This document shows, one piece after another, positions 1-11,000 of a stretch of 64,000 bases of DNA. The notes beneath the pieces are model-generated. The model was not told where the DNA came from. It saw only the letters and a list, made by a program, of their open reading frames with translations, and ran no database searches. Position 1 is the stretch's first letter; the number at the start of each line of letters is the position of its first letter. Both the position numbers and the translations under genes were made by a program. This DNA is from Heloderma charlesbogerti (taxonomy: Eukaryota > Chordata > Lepidosauria > Squamata > Helodermatidae), in contig JANEZZ010000522.1 in NCBI GenBank assembly GCA_026122225.1, positions 124,001-188,000 on the forward strand, read 5' to 3'.

Positions 1-394
1 AAGTCCTACTGAGTTCAATGGGACTTACTCCCTTATAAATGTGACTGCAGCCTAATTTATACATTCATGTACATAGCTCAAAACCTTGGCATGCTACTGA
101 AAAATATCGTGCTTGAGATGAGATTATTACGGCAATGTGAAATCTCTGTATTGCTTAATCTATGATGCCTGATTCACATATTCAGGTCATTAACTAGCTA
201 CTACAATGAGCAAGTGATGAGCATACATGTGGACTCACCCTCAGTGGCACCTGGGAAATGTCTAAATCTGATTGGCAGAAACCTCTAACGTAGACACCAG
301 ATTAAAGACCTAGGTCAAGGATAGGCAACCTCCAGATGTTTTGGACTACATCTCCCATTAACCTTAGTGCTTTTCTACATGAGGCTTCTAACCA

Positions 395-735
395 TACCTT
401 TACCAAGACTTCTGCTTCTGGATTCTTTGCACTATTAAAATTGGCTCCTTTATATGTTTTTTTTCCAGGGATTTGTCTTTCTCTGCCTTTCTATATGTTC
501 TATTATACAACCACTAGGTGGCGCTATGGTATAGCGGAATTGCATAATTACACAAGGGTTCTATAATGCCATTGAGAAAAAATACTACTTTCCCCGATAG
601 GAACAATACTCGTGATAATGGTTGTAAAGCATGGGAGAGGCCCTGGAGGATGACAACATCATGCAAAGGACCCGCAAACTACCATGAGTGAGGAAGCCTG
701 AGCGCACAATAAAAGCCTCATGTAGAAAGGCTCCC
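395..735 (+). repeat. Dispersed nonautonomous repeat (family R340), copy 1
   Basis: The sequence resembles 11580-11965 over its whole length (TTTACCAAGACTTCTGCTTC near the left, CCATGAGTGAGGAAGCC near the right). Related copies lie at 2180-2555, 6665-6780 and 62440-62815. The ends resemble inverted CTTTTATCC/GGATAAAAG-type termini, suggesting a DNA transposon derivative of unknown family. Positions 1-394 before it hold nothing I recognise. Confidence 0.5.
511..526 (+). promoter_or_regulatory. CTCF-like motif inside a dispersed repeat
   Basis: CCACTAGGTGGCGCTA is close to the vertebrate CTCF core (CCACCAGGGGGCGCTA; two mismatches). It sits inside the roughly 340-bp repeat at 395-735. Binding is not shown. 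Confidence 0.4.
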
Positions 736-830
736 AGCTAGGATGGCCAATGGAAAGGGATCATCTGAGTTGTGTTCCAAAACATCTGGAGGGCACCAAG
801 TTGCCAACTCCTGGATACTGAAGAGTCGAT

Positions 831-1190
831 GTGGGTAAGTCAGGGGGGTAGAACCTCAGGCCTAGGGGCAAAATCTGGCCCTCCAGGCTCACCCAGATGG
901 CCCTGCCCCCTTCCCCTGGCCCACCCCCTTCTCCCCAACCACAATTGTTTGGTGGTTTCCCGGGTTTTGTGCACTTTTTTCCCCATTCTAAATGGTTGAA
1001 ATGCCTCTCCAAAGACTTAGTTATGGGCAGCAAAAGCTTTAAGCTAAAATATGCCGATACGTTTTGGTATTTTTGGCCCTGCCCCCTTTTGCCCTTGCAG
1101 CCCCCAAAAGCGTCTCTGAAGTGGAATCCAGCCCCTGGGATGAAAATGGTTCTACACCCCCAGGGTATGTTATTGCTACTGCTAAAAGAA
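831..1190 (+). mobile_element. hAT-like nonautonomous element (family H300), copy 1
   Basis: This copy begins GTAAGTCAGGGGGGTAGAAC and contains the family core AAAGCTTTAAGCTAAAATATG. Better copies start CAGGGGTGCAGAACCTC and end GAGGTT-x-CACCCCTG, which are hAT-type termini. Other copies are near 7190-7420, 10890-11005, 46851-47098, 57645-58400 (two parts) and 60025-60390 (reverse). The ORFs here come from the repeat. Confidence 0.55.
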
Positions 1191-1255
1191 AGGTGGGCAG
1201 CAGCACAATCTCTTGATGGCCTCTGCTGCCCCTCTGGTCTAAGCCACACACCATA

Positions 1256-1450
1256 AGAACAGAAGAAGGGTCTTGCTAGATCATATCAATGGTCCATCTG
1301 TCCAGCATCCTGCTTCTTCTGATGGCCAATGAGATGCCTTCAGGAAGCCCACAGGCAGGACATGAAGGCAATAGTCCTTTCCCACTGTTACCCCTAGCAG
1401 TTGGTATTCAGTGGCATGCTGCCTGTACATGTGAGGTTCTGTCTAGCCCA
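1256..1450 (-). mobile_element. CR1-like LINE 3' fragment (old subfamily)
   Basis: The words TCTTGCTAGATCATATCAATGG, GAAGCCCACAGGCAGGACA and ACTGTTACCC match the 3' region of the CR1-like family best preserved at 39632-40627. It is a short, diverged fragment. Confidence 0.5.
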
Positions 1451-1652
1451 TGGGTGGGCAACCCGTGGCCCTCCAGATGTTTGTTTTTAAAATTATTTTT
1501 AGGCTGGGCAGGGAACCTTAAACCTTAGCGTGTTACCTCAAAGGTAGCCTAAATGTCATCGGACTACAGTTCCCATCAGCCCTAGCCAGCATAGCCAATT
1601 ATGAGGGCTGATGGGAATTGCAGTACCTCTGGAGGGCCACACATTGCCCACC
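1451..1652. mobile_element. hAT-type hairpin MITE with internal insertion
   Basis: Inverted ends CATGGGTGGGCAACC and GTTGCCCACCCCTAG (imperfect) flank a GGACTACAGTTCCCATCAG / CTGATGGGAATTGCAGT core. About 60 bp of AT-rich sequence interrupts the left arm. TCTAGC occurs at both flanks, consistent with an 8-bp duplication that has drifted. Confidence 0.55.
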
Positions 1653-1784
1653 CCTAGTCTAGCTTTTGATTTGTTTAAAACATTTCTGCCCCGAAGCTAA
1701 CAACAGTAGAAAACTAAAACAACATTAGCCAGCATGAGTAACAATAGCCACTGACAGACCTGTTCTCCATGCATTAGATCACTT

Positions 1785-1886
1785 GATGCCCTCCAGATGT
1801 ATTGGACTACAACTCCCATCACCTGGCTGGGGAAGATGGGAGCTATAGTCCAACACAACTGGAGGGCCCCAGGTTGGGGAAGGCTC
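1785..1886. mobile_element. hAT-type hairpin MITE
   Basis: The arms CCCTCCAGATGTATTGGACT and AGTCCAACACAACTGGAGGG are inverted around ACTACAACTCCCATCA, ending GGTTGGGGAAGGCT. This is the CAGCCTTCCCCAACCTGG family seen cleanly at 6123-6262. Confidence 0.6.
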
Positions 1887-2017
1887 CATTAGATTATGAC
1901 ACCAAGCTATGGTAAGTGCACTGAAGTCATTGCAGCACTGGGCTCGTGAATCCAGACCTCCAGTAATGTCATTCAGCACCTACGTCAGTCTTTGGTCTCC
2001 GCAACGTTCTTGCCTAC

Positions 2018-2089
2018 CTCTCCTGCTTTACTCTGCAGTCTTTGCTCTTGATATTTTGGCCATCCGAGTGAGATGCTGGGATACAATAT
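2018..2089 (-). CDS. RGS-like gene, tentative downstream exon
   Basis: This 72-nt segment has an excellent acceptor (CCAATTTCTTTCTTGCAG), a GTAGGC donor and the phase required after the 6.4 kb exon. It reads [23 protein letters not shown] without a stop. No domain is recognisable and a second frame is also open, so this rests on splice signals only. Confidence 0.35.
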
Positions 2090-5000
2090 CTGCAAGAAAG
2101 AAATTGGATGAGAATACATATTTTTCTTGCAACTTTAGAGTTTAAAAGTCATTTGCAAGGGGTGCTGGCTCCTCAGGAAAGGGATCATTAGTGTCTCAAG
2201 CCTTTTGCTATCCCGCTATTGAGATTGCGCACACCATGGACGTTTGCAGGCCCTTTAGATGACATCATGAACCTCCAGGGCTTCTCCTGCACTAAATGAC
2301 CTTTATTCCATTTTTAAATAAATCAGAGATAATGAGCTATCAAATTTTTCACAGTTTTCACAGGTCCCTCTGTGAAAAAGGAAAAGCCACAAGAAGAGGA
2401 GCTAGACCAATTAAACATATGGAGGACTTGGATAAGGGGAGAAGGAGGGGGGAAAGAAAGCGTTTGTAAAGGGAGTCTGTTGTGATCCTGCATTTAAAAC
2501 AGAAGCAGAAAGCCCCGTTTTAAATGCAGGTTTTTAGGCTGGTGTAGAGATGCTCTTTATTTACTCTCCAAACTCTCTTTGCTGAAAAAACAAAAGCAAT
2601 ACCAACTGGATTTGACCTCTCAGACTGCGCCACCCTCCACCATCACCATACAATTATTTATTATTATTTACGCATTTGATTTATTCTCCGCTCACCTGGC
2701 CAGCTACCTGGCCACTCTAGGCGGCGTACAATACTGATAACAAATTTACATAATCAACTGAACAACAACAACAACAAAACCCCCAACACTGCTCTAAAAA
2801 ACCCTTTGTTGTTGTTCAGTCGTTCAGTCAGGTCCGACTCTTCGTGAGCCCATGGACCATAGCACGCCAGGCCTTCCTGTCCTCTGCTCTCTCCCGGAGC
2901 GTGCTCAAGTTCATATTCATTGCATCGGTGACGCTATCTAGCCATATCATATTCTGCCGTCCCCTTCTCCTTTTGCCTTCAATCTTTCCCAGCATCAGGG
3001 TCTTTTCCAGGGAGTTTTCTCTTGGCATTAGGTGGTCAAAATATTTGAGCTTCAGCTTCAGTATCTGTCCTTCCAATGAGCAGTCAGGGTTGATTTCCTT
3101 TAGGATGGACTGATTTGACCTCCTTGCAGTCCAGGGGACTCGTAAGAGTCTTCTCCAGCACCACAGTTCGAAAGCATCGATTCTTCGGCGCTCAGCCTTC
3201 CTTATAGTCCAGCTCTCACAGCCATACGTTGCTACTGGGAAAACCATAGCTTTGATTATGTGGACCTATGTCGGCAAGGTGATGTCTCTGCTTCTTACTA
3301 TGCTGTCTAGGTTTGCCATAGCTTTCCTCCCAAGGAGCAAGCGTCTTTTAATTTCATGGCTACAGTCACCGTCTGCGGTGATCTTGGAGCCCAAGAAAGT
3401 AAAATCTGTCACTGCTGCCATTTCTTCCCCTTCTATATGCCAGGAAGTGATGGGGCCAGATGCCATGATCTTATTTTTTAATGTTGAGTTTCAAACCAGC
3501 TTTTGCACTCTCCACTTTCACCCTCAACAAGAGGCTCTTTAGATCCTCTTCACTTTCTGACATTAGGGTGGTATCGTCTGTGTATCTGAGGTTGTTGATA
3601 ATTCTCCCGGCAATCTCAATTCCGACCTGTGATTCATCCAACCCGGCATTTCTCATGATGTACTCTGCATATAAGTTAAATAAGCAGGGTGACAGTATGC
3701 AGCCTTGTTGTACTCCTTTCCCAATTTTGAACCAATCGGTTGTTCCATGTCTGGTTCTTACTGTTGCTTCTTGACCCTCGTACAGGTTTCTCAGGAGACA
3801 GGTAAGGTGGTCTGGTACTCCCATCTCTTGAAGAATTTGCCAGAGTTCGTTGTGATCCACACAATCAAAGGCTTTCGCATAGTCAATGAAGCAGAAAGAG
3901 ATGTTTTTCTGGAATTCTCTTGCTTTCTCCATGATCCAGCGAATGTTGGCGATTTGATCTCTAGTTCCTCTGCCTCTTCGAAACCCAGCTTGTACTTCCG
4001 GTAGTTCTCGGTTCACAAACTGCTGAAGCCTAGCTTGTAGGATTTTGAGCATAACCTGCTGGCATGTGAAATGAGTGCAATTGTACGGTAATTTGAACAC
4101 TCTTTGGCGTTGCCCTTCTTTGGAACTGGAATGTAAACTGACCTTTTCCAGTCTTGTGCCCACTGTTGAGTGTTCCACATTTGTTGGCATATTGAGTGCA
4201 GCACTTTAACAGCATCATCTTTTAGGATTTTAAATAGCTCAGCTGGAATACTGTCATCTCCGCTAGCTTTGTTGTTACTAATGCTTCCTAAGGCCCACTT
4301 GACTTCACTCTCTAGGATGTCCGGCTCAAGTTCAGTGACTGCACTATCACGGCTATCAGGGACATTCAGATCTTTCCTGTATAGTTCTTCTGTGTATTCT
4401 TGCCACCTCTTCTTAATCTCATCTGCTTCTGTTAGGTCTCTGCCTTCTTTGTCCTTTATCATGCCCGTCTTTGCACAAAACGTTCCCTTGAGGTCTCCGA
4501 TTTTCTTGAAAAGATCTCTAGTCTTTCCCATTCTATTGTTTTCCTCGATTTCTTTGCATTGTTCATTTAAGAAGGCCTTCTTGTCTCTCCTTGCTATTCT
4601 CTGGAACTCTGCATTCAGTTAGATATATCTTCCCCTTTCTCCCTTGCTTTTCCCTTCCCTTCTTTCCTCAGCTACTTGTAAAGCCTCCTCAGACAGCCAC
4701 TTGGCTTTCTTGCATTTCTTTTTCTTTGGGATGGATTGAGTTGCTGCCTCCTGAACAATGTTACGGACCTCCGTCCATAGTTCCTCAGGCACTCTGTCAG
4801 GTCTAATCCCTGAAATCTATTCCTCACCTCCACTGTATATTCATAAGGGATATGATTTAGGTCATATCTGAATGGTTTAGTGGTTTTCCCTACGTTCTTC
4901 AATTCAAGCCAAAATTTTGCAACAAGAATGCAAAAGAATGCCACAGTCAGCTCCAGGTCTTGTTTTTACTGACTGTATAGAGCTTCTCCATCTTTGGCTG

Positions 5001-8000
5001 CAAAGTACATAATCAATCTGATTTCGATATTGACCATCTGGTGATGTCCATGTGTAGAGTCGCCTCTTGTGCTGTTGGAAAAGAGTGTTTGCTATGATCA
5101 GCATGTTCTCTTGGCAAAACTCTATTAGCCTTTGTCCTGCTTCATTTTGTACACCAAGGCCATGCTTGCCTGTTATCCGGTGATTTCTTGACTTCCTGCT
5201 TTGGCATTCCAGTCCCCTATGATGAAGAGGACATTTTTTTTGGTGTTAGTTCTAGAAGGTGTTGTAGGTCTTCATAGAACCGATCAACCTCAGCTTCTTC
5301 GGCCTCACTGGTTGGGGCATAGAATTGAATTACTGTGATGTTGAATGGTTTGCCTTGGATTCATACTGAGATCATTCTATCGTTTTTGAGATTGTACTCC
5401 AGTACTGCTTTTCCCACCCTTTTGTTGACTATGAGTGCTACTCCATTTCTTCTAAGGGATTCTTGCCCACAGTAGTAGATATGATGGTCACCTGAATTAA
5501 ATTCGCCCATGCCTGTCCATTTTAGTTCCTTGATTCCCAAGATGTCGATGTTCAATCTTGCCATCTCACGTTTGACCACCTCCAGCTTACCTTGATTCAT
5601 TGATCTGACATTCCAGGTTCCTAAACAATATTGTTCTTTACAGCATCGGATTTTCTTTTCACCACCAGACACATCCACAGCTGAGTGTCCTTTCGGCTTT
5701 GGCCCAGCCGCTTCACTCTTTCTGGCACTACTTGGAAATACACTCTGCTCTTCCCCAGTAGTAGATTGGACACCTTCCAACCTGAGGGGCTCATCTTCCG
5801 GTGTCATATCTTTTAGCCTTGTGATACGTTCCATGGGGTTTTCTTGGCAAGAATACTGGAGTGGGTTGCCATTTCCTTCTCCAGTGGACCACATTTTGTC
5901 AGAACTCTCTGCCATGACCTGTCCGTCTTGGGTGGCCCTGCATGGCATAGCTTATGGCTTCACTGAGTTACGCAAGCCCCTTCGCCACAACAAGGCAGTG
6001 ATCCATGAAGGAGCTAAAAAACCCTAACCCACCCCAAATGCCCACCTGAACAGCCAGGTTTTTAAAACCTGGCAGAAGCTCATCAAAGACTTTTGGGATG
6101 CATAGGCCTCATCAGCATATAGCAGCCTTCCCCAACCTGATGCCCTCCAGATGTGTTGGACTGCAACTCCCATCATTCCCAGGCAGCATGGCATGATGGG
6201 AGCTGGAGGCCAACAGATCTGGAGGCCAACACATCTGGACAGCTCCAGGTTAGGAAAGGCTGGTATATAGTGTTAGATGGCAGGACCCTTGAAGCCCCTT
6301 CCAGCTGAAAATACGCTGGATTTTTTTTGGCAACCTAGAGGAGAATGCCGTCAGACTCACTCAAGGAAAGTTGTGACTTCATGGCGAAGATAGTGAAGCC
6401 ACGCCCCACGCAGAACAGCCAGCACATAGTGAATCACAGGCTCAAAAGTGGAAAGCTTCAAGTCTCCACTGCCAATGGAAAGCATCTTCTCAAGATGCTG
6501 GATATATTCCAGCAGACCGGAGCTAAGCCCTGCAAGGAAAGGAGAAACAGGGCACATGATTGGCTTAGGACTCCAGAGTCAAAGTGCACATTTGTCAGCC
6601 TGTGAGAGTTCTCCTGAGGAACGACATTGAGGCAGCCAGTGCCTCAAAGGAGTTGGTCATTTAGGGCTTCTTCACACAGAGCTTTTAACCTGCTATTGAG
6701 ATTGCTCACTCATGGAAGTTTGCAGGCCGAAAGTTAAATGGGGCATTTTAGGCTGGTGTAGAGATGCTCTTAATCCATTGGAGAATCTGTCATAGAAGCA
6801 GGAGAAAGTGACTAACAAATCCACCTATGTATGTTAGTGAGGAACATTTTCCTCACTCCCTGCATACCCCCAAACACTACAGTAACTCCAAGGCTATAAA
6901 CTGACAATTTGGTTTCCCCCTAACCTCTGAGTTAAAGGTTATACGATAGGACCATCATTGCCTATAGTATACACTCTGTTATTTTTTTCTTTCTGTTCCA
7001 CTATTGTTTCTAGTCAAATAGGCTTTTATAGTGTTTCCAAAACCTACACAGCCTGTTTGATCAGTGGTTCTATTGGGACAGAATAAATTCGTGTACACAC
7101 CATGAGTAAAAATGGCTATTTCAACTCTCTTAAGAACTGTTGTCTGCCTCCAGGACAAAGGAACACTGTAACCTGAAGACAGTAAGACCTGCAGTGTGCA
7201 GCCCCCCCCCCATTCCAAAAGGTTGGAATGCCTCTCCTAAGCCTTTGTTACTGGCAGTGAAAGCTTTAAGCTAAAATATGCTGGTATTTTTTTTTGTATT
7301 TTGGCAAAATACAATTCTGTCCCCTTTTGGCTTTGGCCCCACCCATCACTGGAAAGCAGCCCCTGACAGCTTCTCCAAAATGGGATTCAGCCCTCAGGCT
7401 GAAAGGGGTCCAGTACCCTTGTTCTAGAAGTTGGGCTATTTCTCTTGCTTTCTCTATCCGTTATGATATTGATAGCATTTTGGATCTTCTGTGACTCAGA
7501 CAATGGGATGCTCAAATGTTCAGAATTCTAATCCACTTCAGAAACTGCACAGTTGGTTTAATACAGTCCATCTACGTGTTCCCACCCCAGCCCTGAAGGT
7601 ACCAGGAGACAGCGCATTGCTATTAGAAACAAAAGGTTCTAGGTTTCCTAAGGCACCCAGCACCGTGCAGATTGCCTGTGTTGTGTATTTGCTCCAGGTT
7701 GGTGGCTCTTCAGCCAAGCTGGGTATGGGTGAAGGAGTTGGATTCCCCCATGCTCACCTGTGTTGCATGTTGCATAAGATGCCAGAAACATGTGAAAAAT
7801 CTCCAAGGCAATCTGGTGGACTTCGGATGGGCTTGCCTGGTGCTCCCAGGCCATCTCATAGAGCTTTAGCTTCCTCCACAGCCACAGGTTATGGATCTCC
7901 TGTGGATCCTCAAACCTGGAGGGTAACCAGGAAAGGAGCCTACTTCAGCTGAATGGTGGATTGGAAAAATGCTGCCAATAAAACAAGGGATCCAGGCAGG

Positions 8001-11000
8001 CAGCTGATCTGATCAAGGCTGCCTTCGTGTCCCCTAGTTTTTAAAAAGATCCCCACAAATGGATATCCTCCTCTGGGTCACAGAGAACAGACAAAGCACA
8101 ACCACCCCAGATGTGGCACAGCAAACTCCCAGGCAGCTGAGAAGAACCCAACTCACCGAGTCAAGTAGTGAAGGAAGCTGTCGCCATCCCCCAGATCACA
8201 CATCAATACCTGGAGAAATCGGGTGGTTGTCAGTGTTTCAAAGGGATCTTCTGGGAGGTCCAACTGCTCCGTTGGACCAATCCCACTCCTTCCATTCTTC
8301 CTGAATTGCTGAAGCCAAGATGGACAGATATCACAGGAGTGGTGAACAGTGACATAATTGCTCGGAGCCTTGCTGCTGCATATGGTGGAGTTAGGATCAG
8401 AACAGTATCCAAATTCTCTGAGGCCATTTTGAGACTTCATCTCATGCTAAATCATCCTTCCCTCACACGACACCCTCCAGGTGTGTTGTCCTACAACTCC
8501 CATCGTCTTCAGCCTGTCCACTCATTAAGATCAGGTGGGGAAGTCCTTCTCTCTGTTCCATCCATGGTAGAAGCATGGTTGAGTGAGATAAGTAGTGCCG
8601 GCTCCAAGTTTTGGAGAGCCCTTGGGCACCCTCCCTCAGTGAGTCTACCTTCTCACAGCCAGCTGCTATTGCTCCTCATCCTCTTTCCCTTCATTGCTTG
8701 ACAGGCAGAGAGCCAGTGAGCAAGCAGGCCGTGGCATCTACTGTTCCTTCCTCTCAACACCGCTGTTGTCTGGGCCGGAGCGAGAGGGAGGTGAACCAGC
8801 AGCTTGCAATGGTGAAAAAGAGGAGCAACTCCAGAGGGTTCTTGTCAGTAGGGCCCCTGCTGGAGTGCCTGACCAGGCCTACCCTTGATGTCAGTCCTGG
8901 TAGATCTTTATCAGTAGCTGCACCACTACTGTGAAACAGCCTGTCCCATAAGGCTTAGATTGCCTTCTCTCCGATTACAGGCTTGTGAAGACCTTAAATG
9001 TTTTAGTGGACTTTTAATCACCTGGTTGAAGTGATTTTATTCAAGACTGTGTTTAATCTGCCACGCCTGTTTTGCTTACGCTTTTATTGTTGCTGTGTTT
9101 GTTAGTGATTTTAATTAGTGTAAGCCACCTTTCTAATACGTATGTATTAGAAAGGTGAGATATAAATCCTTCTAATAAACAAACAAACTTAAATAGTGGG
9201 TCCTGGGCAGTTATGGACCATGGGTTGATCAAGCCACTTGGATCCGGGGGTGGGAGGGTGGGGAGTCCAACAGTGTCTCTTAAATTATACAGTTTATTTA
9301 TGATTACAGAAGGATAACAGCAGAGGTCAGAAATAAAATAAATCGAGCATTCCATGTTTCTAACAGTTGATACCCACACCATTCTCCAGTCTTTGTTTCT
9401 GTCTATATAGCTCATCATGTCCCTTTGGTCACGCATGACAGGAAACAAAGCTGCCATGTTATGAGAAGACAGGAAGCCAGTATGCAGGGAGAGCTCCTCC
9501 TCGATCTGGAATCCTGAACTGGGTCCAAGCCTATAAAAGTGTTGAAATGGGTGACATTACTTTAACATACACCCCGTCCAGTATTTCAGTTTTTCCATTA
9601 AAAGAGAAGGAAACTGAGACAGAGAAGGAGAGAGAAAGAGAAGGAAGGACTTTATTGAACTCCTCAGCTTGAACAAGAAATAAAATACGATTCTATTGTT
9701 TTCAGTAAGAGCCAGTTTACACACTATACAATAATACAATTTACACAATGCAGCAGGGATGGTCAAAACATGGCCCATGAGCCACATGCAGCCCGCCAGG
9801 GCCATTTGTTCACCTACAGCATGTTCTCCACTGCCTCCACACTGGCAGGAGCAAGATACAACAGGGAAAGAGGGTGCACGAAGAGTCATCCCCACGTACC
9901 CTCCTTCCTTGGAGAACTGGATTCCTCCCAGAATGCCAAACAGCTGTTTGATGGGCTGGCAGGAGCCTGATGCAGCAGGGGAAAAGGGTGTGCCAGAATG
10001 ACTCCTAGCACACCCATTTTCCCTCAAGAATTGCTGTGATGGGGCGAGGTTAAAGCGTGATATGTGTGCATGCACAGGTGTGCACCCCCCAGCCAGCCAC
10101 CCATTACGACCCTTGACCCAAGGGAAATTGCCCACCCCTGCACGATACAATAAGGCAGGGCTCCCCACCCCTTTTGTGTCGGTGGGCACATTTGAAACGT
10201 TCAGTGTTTTATGGGCACTCTCACAAAATGGCGGCTTTCCAGCACGGCAACTTCCCACTTCATTTTTTAAAAAACCACCCCCAAATCTTAAGGAATAAAA
10301 TTAAAATTGGGAGGGGCAGGGAGCCTGGCGGGCACGCAAGACCCCAACAATAAGGGCCAATTGACACACTAACAGTCACCACTTTAAAACGTTCCATGTG
10401 ACAGCTGTTACTACATAGTGACCCATGCATGTGTAGTGGCAGCCCACCACATAAGTTAGGTAATGTTCACCACTCCTACAGCAAAAGTCCAAAGAGAGAG
10501 TTTTCCTATGGAATGGCGATCCCACATAGCACAAACCTGAGCCGACTTGTCCTCTGGTGATGAATAAGGAATCGGGGGACCCAGTAGCAGCGCAGGCGTC
10601 TCAGAGCATCATACTGCTTCCTGCTCAAGGCAGCAAAAGCGGTCTCCTCTGCACTTGCAGCTTCACCAAGCTGCTCCTGCCAGCATAGGGACAGCAAGAC
10701 AGAAAGGTTATTATACAGTGTGCATCAAATGGACCCACTTTACATGTATCACAGACATGAGAGCGCCTTCTCTGCAATGGCCCACGCCTTTGGAACAAGG
10801 CACCATTGGAGGCCCGCCATGCTCCGTCATTGTAGGCTTTTAAGAAGGCCTTGAAAACATACTACTTTACCGTGGCCTTCTCTCGATATGACTGCTGGTA
10901 TTTTGATATGCTGGTATTTTGGCCCTGTCCCTTTTTCCCTTGGACCCACCCACCTCTGGATTTCGGCTCTCAGACTGAAAGAGGTTCCACACCCCTGCTT

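Larger units (their letters stand above)
2806..6013 (-). mobile_element. BovB/RTE LINE, full length, inactive
   Basis: This 3.2 kb element has an APE-type endonuclease and a reverse transcriptase on the minus strand. Its 3' end is the BovB tail (GAGTCGGACxxGACTGA then AACAACAACAAA). It is flanked by a perfect 12-bp target-site duplication CTAAAAAACCCT at 2794-2805 and 6014-6025. Reverse transcriptase motifs are visible ([49 protein letters not shown], where the catalytic YADD is YTDD). The reading frame is broken by several frameshifts and stops. It lies in an intron of the RGS-like gene in the same orientation as that gene. Confidence 0.92.

Noticed and set aside
761..1249. 162-codon minus-strand open frame
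   Set aside because: It lies inside the H300 repeat, and the same sequence recurs with stops at several other places in the window.
9557..10258. 233-codon minus-strand open frame
   Set aside because: It runs across a hAT-like element and another repeat, shows no domain, and has no support from splice sites or codon pattern.
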